The position numbers and the translations under genes were made by a program. DNA of 64,000 nucleotides from Erythrobacter sp. (lineage in GTDB: Bacteria; Pseudomonadota; Alphaproteobacteria; Sphingomonadales; Sphingomonadaceae). The notes under the pieces are model-generated. The model did not search any database. It was not told the origin of the DNA and worked only from the letters and a program-made list of their open reading frames with translations. The stretch is from positions 1 through 64,000 of the forward strand of contig JAHEAV010000012.1 in NCBI GenBank assembly GCA_024642565.1, written 5' to 3'. Positions 18,512 to 27,983 of this stretch are shown in pieces (the first letter of the stretch is position 1; each line of letters starts with the position of its first letter).

Positions 18512-19570
18512 ATGAGAATCGCGATATTAGCAGGCGACGGGATCGGGCCGGAAGTAACGCGCGAAGCTGTGCGCGTGATCCAAACGCTCGATTTGCCTGG
18601 ACTAACCCTGGTGGAGGGCGATGTTGGCGCTGCGGCCTACAAGACGCAGCGCCATCCGCTTCCGGTTGAAACACTGGAAATGGTGAAATCCTGCGATGCG
18701 GCGTTGTTCGGAGCGGTGGGTGATCCTGCCTGCGACCATCTGGAGCGGCACCTGCGCCCGGAACAGGCCGTATTGGGCCTGCGCGCGGAACTTGGTCTGT
18801 TTGCAAATTTGCGCCCTGCGACCACCTTTGCGGGCCTTGAAGGCATGTCGGCACTGCGCCCCGAGATTGCGCGCCAGATCGATTTGCTGATCGTCCGCGA
18901 GCTTAATGGCGATGTCTATTTCGGCGAAAAGGGAATGCGCACCACGGCTGACGGGCGGCGCGAAGGGTGGGATATGATGTCCTATGCCGAAGATGAGGTT
19001 CGCCGCATTGCCCATGCCGGGTTCCGCGCGGCGCAGTCCCGCAGGCAGCGGCTGACCAGCGTGGACAAGGCCAATGTTCTGGAAACCAGCCAGTTGTGGC
19101 GCGATGTGGTGAGTGAAGTTGCCGCAGAATATCCTGATGTGACGCTGGACCATCTCTATGTCGACAATGCCGCGATGCAGCTGGTGCGCGCGCCCGGCCA
19201 GTTTGACGTTATCGTGACCGGCAATCTGTTCGGCGATATTCTGTCCGATCAGGCCAGCATGTGCGTTGGTTCGATCGGCCTGCTTGCCAGCGCATCGCTT
19301 GGTAATCGCCAGACGCAATTCGGAACGTTCGGGCTCTACGAACCGATCCACGGCAGTGCGCCCGATATTGCCGGGCAGGGCAGAGCCAATCCGATGGCGG
19401 CAATTCTCAGTGCTGCCATGATGCTGCGCCACAGTTTCAGCCGTGAAGCGGAAGCCGTCCGGATAGAGGCAGCGGTTGCCAGCGCGCTTGCCGCCGGTGT
19501 TCACGGCAGTGATCTTGGCGGTACTTTTGGAACAGCCGCCATCGGCGATGCTGTGCTTGAACGGCTATAA
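18512..19570 (+). CDS. leuB: 3-isopropylmalate dehydrogenase
   Basis: [23 protein letters not shown]...[28 protein letters not shown]. Confidence 0.95.
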   Translation: MRIAILAGDGIGPEVTREAVRVIQTLDLPGLTLVEGDVGAAAYKTQRHPLPVETLEMVKSCDAALFGAVGDPACDHLERHLRPEQAVLGLRAELGLFANLRPATTFAGLEGMSALRPEIARQIDLLIVRELNGDVYFGEKGMRTTADGRREGWDMMSYAEDEVRRIAHAGFRAAQSRRQRLTSVDKANVLETSQLWRDVVSEVAAEYPDVTLDHLYVDNAAMQLVRAPGQFDVIVTGNLFGDILSDQASMCVGSIGLLASASLGNRQTQFGTFGLYEPIHGSAPDIAGQGRANPMAAILSAAMMLRHSFSREAEAVRIEAAVASALAAGVHGSDLGGTFGTAAIGDAVLERL

Positions 19571-19574
19571 TCCC

Positions 19575-20669
19575 ATGACCCTGAAACTTGCGATCATTCT
19601 GCCTACGCTTGACGAGCGTGAGAATCTGGCTCCGCTGGTGGCGCGGCTCGAAGCGGCGCTCGGCCCGGACGGCTGGGAAGCGATTTTTGTCGATGATGAC
19701 AGTGCCGATGGTACCGCTGATGCCGCCCGCGATCTGGCACTGGCAGACAGCCGGATCCGCATCATCCACCGGATCGGAAGGCGCGGGCTTGCCTCTGCCG
19801 CGATTGAGGGATTCTGCGCGACTGCCGCGCCATTTGCAGCGGTGATGGATGCCGATCACCAACACGATCCGGTTCTGCTCAAGGCGATGCTCGACGCCGT
19901 CGAATCGGGTGAATGCGATATTGCGGTCGCCTCGCGCTTTGTCGAAGGTGGCAGTGCCGCTGGGCTTGCCAATGCCCGCCGCGAGCAGGGCTCGAACCTG
20001 GCCAATCGTCTGGCACGGCGGCTTACCGGGGTGACTTTAAGCGATCCGATGAGCGGATATTTCCTCACCCGGACCACCACGGTCCGTGCGCTGGCGCCGC
20101 GCCTTTCGGGCATCGGTTTCAAGATATTGCTCGATATTCTTGCCACTTCGAACCCGCCGCTGATTGTGCGTGAGTTTCCGCTGCAATTTGCCACGCGCCG
20201 TGCGGGTGAAAGCAAGCTGGACCGGGCGGTGGCATTCGAATTTCTGGTTGGGCTCTACGAACGCAGTTTTGGCCAGATGGTGCCGACACGCTTTGCCCTG
20301 TTCGGCACGGTCGGTGCGCTGGGCGTGGCTGCGCATATGCTTGTCCTCAGCCTGCTGTTCGTGGTGGCCGGTGAAGGGTTCGCACTGGCCACGGCCATCG
20401 CAACCTTTGCGGCGATGACATTCAACTTCTGGCTTAACAACTGGCTGACCTATCGTGACCAGCGGCTGCGCGGCATGGGTGCTCTGATGGGCGGGTGGCT
20501 TCGTTTCTGCGGTACCTGTTCGGTCGGTGCGTTGGCCAACGTCGCTGTGGCTACCCTGCTGCAGGGACGCGGCGTACATTGGGTGCTGGCCGCGCTGGCG
20601 GGCATAGTAATCGGTTCGGTGTGGAATTATGCCCTGTCGAGCAAATTTGTCTGGGGCCGCTTTCGCTAG
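19575..20669 (+). CDS. Glycosyltransferase family 2 (dolichol-phosphate mannosyltransferase-like) fused to GtrA-like membrane domain
   Basis: LAIILPTLDERENLAPLVARLE...DDDSADGT...MDADHQHDP then a C-terminal four-TM GtrA-like segment. Confidence 0.88.
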   Translation: MTLKLAIILPTLDERENLAPLVARLEAALGPDGWEAIFVDDDSADGTADAARDLALADSRIRIIHRIGRRGLASAAIEGFCATAAPFAAVMDADHQHDPVLLKAMLDAVESGECDIAVASRFVEGGSAAGLANARREQGSNLANRLARRLTGVTLSDPMSGYFLTRTTTVRALAPRLSGIGFKILLDILATSNPPLIVREFPLQFATRRAGESKLDRAVAFEFLVGLYERSFGQMVPTRFALFGTVGALGVAAHMLVLSLLFVVAGEGFALATAIATFAAMTFNFWLNNWLTYRDQRLRGMGALMGGWLRFCGTCSVGALANVAVATLLQGRGVHWVLAALAGIVIGSVWNYALSSKFVWGRFR

Positions 20670-21940
20670 CGCCAGCCTTTTAGCCACATCCATTGATTAT
20701 AGCTGTCCGGCCCGGCAAGCGGCGCGGCACTGATGATCGGATAAAACCAGGCGAACATGGCCAAGCTGCCGATCACAACGGCCAGAGGCAGCCAGCGTTT
20801 GCCGTGACGCCAGAGTTCGTCCAGTGCCAGTGCCAGCCCTGCCATCAGAAAGCAGCTGGGCAGGAAGTAATGGTAATAAAACTGGATCGGCTTTGTCGCG
20901 ATGATCCAGAAGCCCAGACTGGCTGCGTAAAATACAAACACAGCCAGCGCGTCCCACCGTTTGCGGAACAGGCCCACCCATCCGCACCACAGCATCGCTG
21001 GCAATCCCAACAGCATGGTCAGGGGATTGCCGATCAGCAGGATGCCGCGCTGTGCCCCGTCAGCCTGTTCGTAAAGATACCAGATCGCCCGCAGATTGAG
21101 GACCCATTGGGGCCAGATGCTCTGGTAGGGATGGGGTTTGACCACACTCCCCTGCAAGGCGTAAATCTTCTGGTGCAGGGCGACAAACCCGCCCAGCTGG
21201 GCAGGGTCTGTAGCCAGAAAGAATGTGGGCAGAAATGTCAGCCAGTACGTCAGGAGCGGTACCGCGCCCAGCCATAGCGCGGCTTCCAGTAAAGTCATTC
21301 CCGGCACCGGAATTCCCCGGCGGCTGAGAAGCAAACGCCGCCGTCCGGCCATCGCACGCATGACCAGAAAACCAAGACCGGGTAGCATTGCCAGCGGGAC
21401 CGCATTCCACTTTGCCCCCATGGCCAGACCCAAAGCCACGCCGGCGATGGCCAGTCTCAGCCGCCCGGTTTCAGGTTGGCGCATGGCACCGGCCAATTGC
21501 CACAACGCCACGGAAAAGAAGCAGACCATGTAAATGTCCAGCATCGCGATCCGCGAATGGACAAATAGCAGGAAATTTGTGGCTATCAGGATGCCCGCTG
21601 TCAGGCTGGCAAATCGCGATTGGTTGGTAAACCACACCGCGCGGCACAAGGAAAATAAAGCTGTCGCCCCGGCGATCAGCGAGAAGAAGCGCCAACCGAG
21701 CGGATTATCGCCGAAAAGTGCAATGCCCGCGCCAATGAATTCCTTGCCGACCAGTGGGTGTTCGCGGTTGAGCCACTGCGTTTCCTCCAGCAGCGCGCGC
21801 GCTGCGGGGAGATAGTGGATTTCATCGAAATAGGGCGCAGAAGGGATGGACAGGCGGATCCAGCACAAGGCCGCAAAGCCCAGCGCCAGCAGGACAGTCC
21901 AGCCAAGCGGATCACGCGGTTGAATCTGTGGTTGGCGCAT
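20666..21940 (-). CDS. Phospholipid carrier-dependent glycosyltransferase (PMT/ArnT-like)
   Basis: YFDEIHYLPAARALLEETQWLNREHPLVGKEFIGAGIALFGDNPLGWR and multiple TM segments. Confidence 0.88.
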   Translation of the reverse strand: MRQPQIQPRDPLGWTVLLALGFAALCWIRLSIPSAPYFDEIHYLPAARALLEETQWLNREHPLVGKEFIGAGIALFGDNPLGWRFFSLIAGATALFSLCRAVWFTNQSRFASLTAGILIATNFLLFVHSRIAMLDIYMVCFFSVALWQLAGAMRQPETGRLRLAIAGVALGLAMGAKWNAVPLAMLPGLGFLVMRAMAGRRRLLLSRRGIPVPGMTLLEAALWLGAVPLLTYWLTFLPTFFLATDPAQLGGFVALHQKIYALQGSVVKPHPYQSIWPQWVLNLRAIWYLYEQADGAQRGILLIGNPLTMLLGLPAMLWCGWVGLFRKRWDALAVFVFYAASLGFWIIATKPIQFYYHYFLPSCFLMAGLALALDELWRHGKRWLPLAVVIGSLAMFAWFYPIISAAPLAGPDSYNQWMWLKGWR

Positions 21941-22015
21941 TGCACTGTGCCAATAGGCAGCCGCGCGACCGCCGACAAGCAGGAACGCGCCCGAAAGCCC
22001 CGGAAAGCAGGGGAT

Positions 22016-22408
22016 TCAGCCGGTTTGTGCCGCCCGGCGTTCCAGCCACAGCAACCGCGCAACCATCGGCAGCAGACCAATGGACGCGGTGAGGCCGATA
22101 ATCAGCACCCACGGCATCGGGCGCATACCGACTGCGCGGGCGCGGGGCAGGATCAGGAACACCGCAATGCCGAGCGAGAATATCAAATCGTACCACACCT
22201 GCACGCCCCACAGATTTGCGGAATGATTGACGATGAAACCTATCGGCCCTTCCGCCCAGATCGTTACCGCGGTGAAGCCGAGAAAACCCCCGCCAAGCAT
22301 AGCCGGGAGTACAGGCGAATCGCTCACATTTCGCGCAAATGCGAAATAGATCACCATCAAGACTGCGGCGATGCCGCCTGCAAGAAACAGAATTTCGGTG
22401 GGAAGCAT
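22016..22408 (-). CDS. Small multi-TM membrane protein of unknown function (DUF2834-like)
   Basis: Four hydrophobic segments; divergent from the TetR gene. Confidence 0.65.
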   Translation of the reverse strand: MLPTEILFLAGGIAAVLMVIYFAFARNVSDSPVLPAMLGGGFLGFTAVTIWAEGPIGFIVNHSANLWGVQVWYDLIFSLGIAVFLILPRARAVGMRPMPWVLIIGLTASIGLLPMVARLLWLERRAAQTG

Positions 22409-22438
22409 TCGTAGTCTCCTCTCAGGCCAGTGCCCTTA

Positions 22439-22454
22439 TGTAGCAACTGCTACA
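22439..22454. promoter_or_regulatory. Palindrome TGTAGC-AACT-GCTACA, candidate TetR operator 1
   Basis: Perfect 6-bp arms in the divergent intergenic region. Confidence 0.75.
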
Positions 22455-22466
22455 CTTGTGCCATTA

Positions 22467-22482
22467 TGTAGCGCCCGCTACA
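22467..22482. promoter_or_regulatory. Palindrome TGTAGC-GCCC-GCTACA, candidate TetR operator 2
   Basis: Identical arms to 22439-22454; 28 bp centre-to-centre. Confidence 0.75.
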
Positions 22483-22491
22483 AGCCCCTAA

Positions 22492-23037
22492 ATGAGCAAA
22501 GCTGCACTCGATCGCCAATCCATGCTGACGGCCATGGCTGCGCATGTGATGCTGAATGGTCTGGCAAACGCCAGTCTCCGCCCGCTGGCAAAGGCGGCAG
22601 GGACCAGTGACCGGATGCTGATTTATCATTTCGGCAACAAGGAAGGGGTCATCGCCGCGCTGCTCGATTTTCTGGCAGAAGCCTATATCGGAACGCTTGA
22701 TAACGTGCTGCCTGACGGGCGCCAGCTTAGCCGGGCTGAGTATCTGGACCAGCTTTCCCGGCACACGCGCGGGCCAGCGTTTCAGCCTTATGCGGCGCTG
22801 TGGTGGGACATCGTTTCCGGCGCGGCGCGGGGCAATGCTTCCTATCGTGAAAGCGCGGGCCGGGTGATGGCCAAGATGCTGGCTTTTGTGGAAAGCCACG
22901 CACCGGTCGGCGATGCAGATCCCGCCGCAACCGCACGTTTCATGCTGACCCTGATCGAAGGGGCGCAGATGCTTGATGCGATAGGGTGCAGCGATATTGC
23001 CGATCTCGCGCTTGCCCGCGCCTTTTGTGCCGACTAA
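22492..23037 (+). CDS. TetR/AcrR family transcriptional regulator
   Basis: N-terminal MLNGLANASLRPLAKAAGTSDRMLIYHFGNKEGVIAALLDFL. Confidence 0.9.
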   Translation: MSKAALDRQSMLTAMAAHVMLNGLANASLRPLAKAAGTSDRMLIYHFGNKEGVIAALLDFLAEAYIGTLDNVLPDGRQLSRAEYLDQLSRHTRGPAFQPYAALWWDIVSGAARGNASYRESAGRVMAKMLAFVESHAPVGDADPAATARFMLTLIEGAQMLDAIGCSDIADLALARAFCAD

Positions 23038-23066
23038 GCAGCGGCCACTATGCAAAAGACCCAATC

Positions 23067-24275
23067 ATGAAAAAGACCAGCGGAATGGACCGGGCCGTGA
23101 CCGGCAAATGGCGCCCTGCCACCCAGGCGGTGCGCGGCGGCACCTGGCGCAGCGAACATGGCGAAACCAGCGAAGCGCTGTTTCTGACCAGCGGTTATAC
23201 TTACGATGATGCGGCCACTGTTGCCGCACGTTTTGCCGGCGAAGCGGAAGGGATGACCTATTCCCGCCTGCAGAACCCGACCGTGGCCATGCTGGAAGAA
23301 CGCATTGCCTTGATGGAAGGGGCAGAGGCCTGCCGCGCTCAGGCAAGCGGGATGGCGGCGATGACTGCGGCCTTGTTGTGCCAATTGTCGGCAGGCGATC
23401 ATGTGGTGGCCGCGCGCGCTGCATTCGGTTCATGCCGCTGGTTGGTGGATCATCTCCTGCCGCGCTTCGGGATTGAAACCAGCGTGATTGACAGCGCTGA
23501 TGATGACGCGTGGGAAGCGGCAATCCGGCCGAACACAAAGGTGTTCTTCTTCGAGAGTCCGGCCAATCCCACCCTCGACATTGTCGATATTGCCCATGTT
23601 TGCGGCATTGCCAGGGCAAACGGTATTACCAGTGTGGTCGATAATGCGTTTTGTTCACCAGTGCTGCAGCGGCCGCTCGAATTTGGTGCCGATGTCGTTG
23701 CCTATTCCGCGACCAAGTTGATGGACGGGCAGGGCCGCGTGCTTGCCGGTGCCGTCTGCGGGACTGAGCAATGGGTCAACGAAATGCTGTTGCCATTCCA
23801 GCGTAACACGGGGCCGAATATCTCGCCCTTTAACGCGTGGGTGGTGCTGAAAGGCCTGGAAACCCTGTCCCTTCGCGCGCACCAGCAAAGCGAGAACGCG
23901 CTCAAGCTGGGGCAGTTCATGGAAGGCCGCGTACCCGTGATGCTCCATCCGGGTCTGCCCAGCCACCCGCGGCATGAACTTGCCATGCGCCAGATGGATG
24001 CCTGCGGCCCGATTTTCAGCTTCATCGTGGATGGAGGGCGGGCTCAGGCCCATGCCATTCTCGACGCTTTGGAACTGATCGATATCTCCAACAATATCGG
24101 CGATGCACGCAGCCTGATGTGCCACCCTGCCAGCACAACCCATGCCAGCATGGGGGAAGAAGCCCGTGCTGAAATGGGCGTGGCCGAAGGGATGTTGCGG
24201 ATCAATGTCGGGCTGGAAGACGTCGATGATCTGATCGAGGATATGGACCGCGCGCTGAAAATTGCAGGGCTATAG
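23067..24275 (+). CDS. metZ: O-succinylhomoserine sulfhydrylase / Cys-Met metabolism PLP enzyme
   Basis: FLTSGYTYDDAATVAARFAGEAEGMTYSRLQNPTV...VAYSATKLMDGQGRVLAGAV. Confidence 0.9.
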   Translation: MKKTSGMDRAVTGKWRPATQAVRGGTWRSEHGETSEALFLTSGYTYDDAATVAARFAGEAEGMTYSRLQNPTVAMLEERIALMEGAEACRAQASGMAAMTAALLCQLSAGDHVVAARAAFGSCRWLVDHLLPRFGIETSVIDSADDDAWEAAIRPNTKVFFFESPANPTLDIVDIAHVCGIARANGITSVVDNAFCSPVLQRPLEFGADVVAYSATKLMDGQGRVLAGAVCGTEQWVNEMLLPFQRNTGPNISPFNAWVVLKGLETLSLRAHQQSENALKLGQFMEGRVPVMLHPGLPSHPRHELAMRQMDACGPIFSFIVDGGRAQAHAILDALELIDISNNIGDARSLMCHPASTTHASMGEEARAEMGVAEGMLRINVGLEDVDDLIEDMDRALKIAGL

Positions 24276-24374
24276 TCCATCGCTAAAGGCGCGGCCAAAG
24301 CTGCGGCGATTTAATGGCTTGCCAATATCTATCATAGGGTTACTCCTGCGCGCCGTACGGTAGCAGGGGGTATT

Positions 24375-26354
24375 ATGAGTCGAGCGGGGCTTTTTGCGGC
24401 GTGGGCGGCCCTTGCCCTGTGCCCGATATCCGCGAACGCCCAGGTCGCGGCTTCTGCCAGCGCGAAAGAGGCGGCTATCCCCGCACCAGAGGCGCGCCCG
24501 CCGGTAATCCCAACATCGGACTTTTCTTCGCGCAACGACTGGCGCAATTCGGTCCTGTCACCCGATGGCAACCGGATCGCCACACAGGTCGAGGTGGATG
24601 GAGAAACGTTGATCCTGGTGATCGATGCCGTGACATTTGCACCGGTGCGCAAATTTGGCACTGGTAAGGACAAAATCGCCCTTGAATGGTTCAGGTGGGC
24701 GGGGAACGACCGGGTCCTCCTCGGCCTGTCTGCAATCGCACAGTTTATGGGAGAGGACGCGCGCTTCACCCGGCTATATTCGCTGAACATCAACGACGGC
24801 GCGTTGCAACTTGTCGGGCGCAAGGCGCCTGTGGTGACGGGGGATGATGTTGTTTACATCGCGCCGGACGGATCATGGTTGCTGCTGTCAATACAGGCAT
24901 CCATCTATGATTACCCCTCTGTTTATCGCTTTGACCTGACTGGCGATTCCAGGGAAACCAGAGTCGTTTCATCGCGAGAGGGTATCTGGAACTGGATTGC
25001 CGATGATCAGGGGGTGGTCCGCATCGGCACCGGCTGGTCAATGGGTAAATATAACATAATCTACCGCAAATCAGGTGCCGATAAATGGGCAACCGTTGGC
25101 AAGTTCAAACCTGATGATCCGGCCACCCGCCTGTGGGACGTCATGAAGATCATCGGCGGATCGGATCTTGGCTATATCCTGGATGAAGGCAAGGATGGCC
25201 GGGTCGAACTGCAGCAGTTCGACTACGCCAAGCGCGAAGTGGTAAAAACGGTCTATGCCAATCCGGAATGGGATGTGGAGCAGGCGTGGCTTGGGCAGGA
25301 TGACGAACCGCTTGCCGCCAGTTTCACCGATGATCGTGACCGGATCGTCTGGTTCCGCGATGCTGACAAGAAGTTGCAGGCGATGCTCGACAAATCAATG
25401 GTGGAAGATGAGGCATGGATCACCTCGCGCGCACGCGACGGTTCGCGTATGCTGATTTGGGCAGGCGGTGAAGCCGACCCAGGCGCACTTTATGTCTATA
25501 CTCCGGCCCAAAATCGGATGGTTCAGTTCGCTGAAATGCGTCCGAAAATTCGCTTCATCGATCTGGTGAAGCCCAAATCGGTGCAATATGATGCGCGCGA
25601 CGGGACAAAGATCTCGGCATATTTGACCTTGCCGCGTGGGCGGGTGGCGAAAAACCTGCCCCTGATCTTGCTCCCGCATGGCGGCCCATACGGTATTCGT
25701 GACAAGCTTGATTACAACGACGAGGTCCAACTGCTGGCCAATCGTGGTTATGCCGTGCTGCAGCCGAATTATCGAGGCTCTGGCGGCTATGGCAAGGGTT
25801 TCGCCGATCTTGGTATCGGCCAGATCGGCCGCAAAATGCAGGATGATCTCGACGATGCAACGGATTGGGCCGTGGCGCAGGGGATTGCCGATGCAAACCG
25901 GGTTTGCGTGGTAGGCGGCAGTTATGGCGGTTATGCCGCCTTGTGGGCGGTGTTGCGTAATCCGGAACGTTATCGCTGCGCAGCCAGTTGGGCGGGAGTT
26001 ACCGATTGGGACAGCCAGCTAAGGTATGACCGCAACTACTTCTCGCGCAGCGCAGGAAAGAAATGGCGCGCGCGCATTCAGGGTGACCAGGAAGGTTTCG
26101 ATCTCGATAGTGTTTCACCCTACCGGCAGGCGGGGACCTTATCCCGCCCGATCCTTGTAGGACATGGCACGGATGACACAAACGTGCCCTTCAGTCAGTT
26201 CAAGAAGATGCGCACCGCGACCGCGACTGCAAAGGTTCCGGTCGATCTGCTTGTGATAGAAGACGAAGGGCATTCCTTCACCAAGCCGGAAAACGAACAG
26301 CGATGGTATGATGCATTGCTGGCGTTTCTGGCAAAGAACAACCCGGCAGATTGA
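24375..26354 (+). CDS. S9 family peptidase (prolyl oligopeptidase/acylaminoacyl peptidase-like)
   Basis: VCVVGGSYGGYAALWAVLRNPERYRCAASWAGVTDW; catalytic GxSYGG and C-terminal GHSF. Confidence 0.92.
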   Translation: MSRAGLFAAWAALALCPISANAQVAASASAKEAAIPAPEARPPVIPTSDFSSRNDWRNSVLSPDGNRIATQVEVDGETLILVIDAVTFAPVRKFGTGKDKIALEWFRWAGNDRVLLGLSAIAQFMGEDARFTRLYSLNINDGALQLVGRKAPVVTGDDVVYIAPDGSWLLLSIQASIYDYPSVYRFDLTGDSRETRVVSSREGIWNWIADDQGVVRIGTGWSMGKYNIIYRKSGADKWATVGKFKPDDPATRLWDVMKIIGGSDLGYILDEGKDGRVELQQFDYAKREVVKTVYANPEWDVEQAWLGQDDEPLAASFTDDRDRIVWFRDADKKLQAMLDKSMVEDEAWITSRARDGSRMLIWAGGEADPGALYVYTPAQNRMVQFAEMRPKIRFIDLVKPKSVQYDARDGTKISAYLTLPRGRVAKNLPLILLPHGGPYGIRDKLDYNDEVQLLANRGYAVLQPNYRGSGGYGKGFADLGIGQIGRKMQDDLDDATDWAVAQGIADANRVCVVGGSYGGYAALWAVLRNPERYRCAASWAGVTDWDSQLRYDRNYFSRSAGKKWRARIQGDQEGFDLDSVSPYRQAGTLSRPILVGHGTDDTNVPFSQFKKMRTATATAKVPVDLLVIEDEGHSFTKPENEQRWYDALLAFLAKNNPAD

Positions 26355-26459
26355 TCCGCCCGCTGGTTGTGCATTGCAGCATATGGGGCTACGCGGCGGG
26401 CTGTCTCTTCACGTAGCGCGCGTTTTCGGCTGCGCTGCGGCAATCCGCAAGGTAACTCT

Positions 26460-27974
26460 ATGGCCTCCGCCACTCAGCCGGGTATTCCCGCGCGCCCTTC
26501 CTTCAAAACCGACTGGCTCGGCAATATCCGTGGCGACATCCTGGCCGGGATGGTTGTTGCATTGGCGCTGATCCCCGAAGCGATCGGTTTCTCCCTTATC
26601 GCGGGTGTCGACCCCAGCGTGGGCCTCTATGCCTCGGTCGCGATTGCGATGGTGATTGCCCTGGTTGGCGGCCGGCCGGGAATGATCTCCGCTGCGACCG
26701 CTGCCGTGGCGGTGGTGGTGGTGCCGCTGGTGCGCGAACACGGGGTCGAATACCTCTTCGCCGCCACTATCCTCATGGGCATCATACAGGGCATTGCCGC
26801 GCTGCTGCGGCTTGACCTGCTGATGCAATTTGTATCGCGCAGTGTGATCACCGGCTTCGTCAATGCGTTGGCCATTTTGATCTTTATGGCACAATTGCCG
26901 CAGCTTATCGGGGTGGGCTGGCAAACCTATGCGATGGTGCTGGGCGGTTTGGCGATTATCTATCTGTTGCCGCGTGTTACCAAAATCGTGCCGAGCCCGT
27001 TGGTTGCGATCCTGCTGCTGACGGCGATTACCATTTTCTGGCATGTGCCGGTGAACCATGTCGCGGGCGAGGGGCAACTTCCGGACGGGCTGCCGACATT
27101 TGCCATCCCGAATGTCCCGCTTACTTGGGAAACCGTGCAAATCATTCTGCCCTATTCCCTGACTATGGCAGCGGTCGGCCTGCTGGAAAGCTTGCTGACC
27201 GCGCAGATTGTGGACGATCTGACCCATACGGAAAGCAACAAGCAGCGCGAGAGCGCCGGCCAGGGCATTGCCAACGTGGTTGCCGCCTTTTTCGGCGGGA
27301 TGGGCGGCTGCGCGATGATTGGCCAGTCAGTCATAAATGTCGCCAGTGGCGGGCGCGGACGTTTGTCCACCTTTGCCGCGGGTGCGTTCCTGCTGATACT
27401 GCTGACCGTGCTGGGCGATTGGGTGGGCCGGGTGCCGATGCCCGCATTGGTAGCGGTGATGATCATGGTCAGCATCGGGACCTTCAGCTGGTCCTCCATT
27501 GCCAATTTGCGTCGGCATCCACCGACAAGCTCCATCGTCATGCTGGCGACCGTGGCAGTCGTTGTATTGACGCATGATCTGGCATTGGGTGTGCTGACCG
27601 GCGTATTGCTGTCCGGCATTTTCTTCGCGAACAAGGTCCGGCAGATGTTCCGGGTAGAGCGGACCCGGCGCCCTCACAGCGCGGTCTATACCGTCACCGG
27701 GCAAATATTCTTTGCCTCGGTAGACCGGCTATTGCGGGAAATCGGGCCGGAGAGCCAGTATGACGACGCATCCAGCCATGTGGTGATCGATGTCAGCAAG
27801 GCGCATTTCTGGGATATCTCCGCGATTGGCGCGCTCGATAAGGTGGTCGATCGGATGCGCTTGAATGGGCGGCATGTGCGGATCGTGGGGATGAATACCG
27901 CCAGTGCCGATCTTGTCGACCGTTTTGCTCTGGAAGACCGGTTGGGGCTGGAAACAGGCCTGGCCCCGCACTGA
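26460..27974 (+). CDS. SulP family inorganic anion transporter with STAS domain
   Basis: [36 protein letters not shown]-terminal [26 protein letters not shown]. Confidence 0.93.
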   Translation: MASATQPGIPARPSFKTDWLGNIRGDILAGMVVALALIPEAIGFSLIAGVDPSVGLYASVAIAMVIALVGGRPGMISAATAAVAVVVVPLVREHGVEYLFAATILMGIIQGIAALLRLDLLMQFVSRSVITGFVNALAILIFMAQLPQLIGVGWQTYAMVLGGLAIIYLLPRVTKIVPSPLVAILLLTAITIFWHVPVNHVAGEGQLPDGLPTFAIPNVPLTWETVQIILPYSLTMAAVGLLESLLTAQIVDDLTHTESNKQRESAGQGIANVVAAFFGGMGGCAMIGQSVINVASGGRGRLSTFAAGAFLLILLTVLGDWVGRVPMPALVAVMIMVSIGTFSWSSIANLRRHPPTSSIVMLATVAVVVLTHDLALGVLTGVLLSGIFFANKVRQMFRVERTRRPHSAVYTVTGQIFFASVDRLLREIGPESQYDDASSHVVIDVSKAHFWDISAIGALDKVVDRMRLNGRHVRIVGMNTASADLVDRFALEDRLGLETGLAPH

Positions 27975-27983
27975 TCCCGGTTT

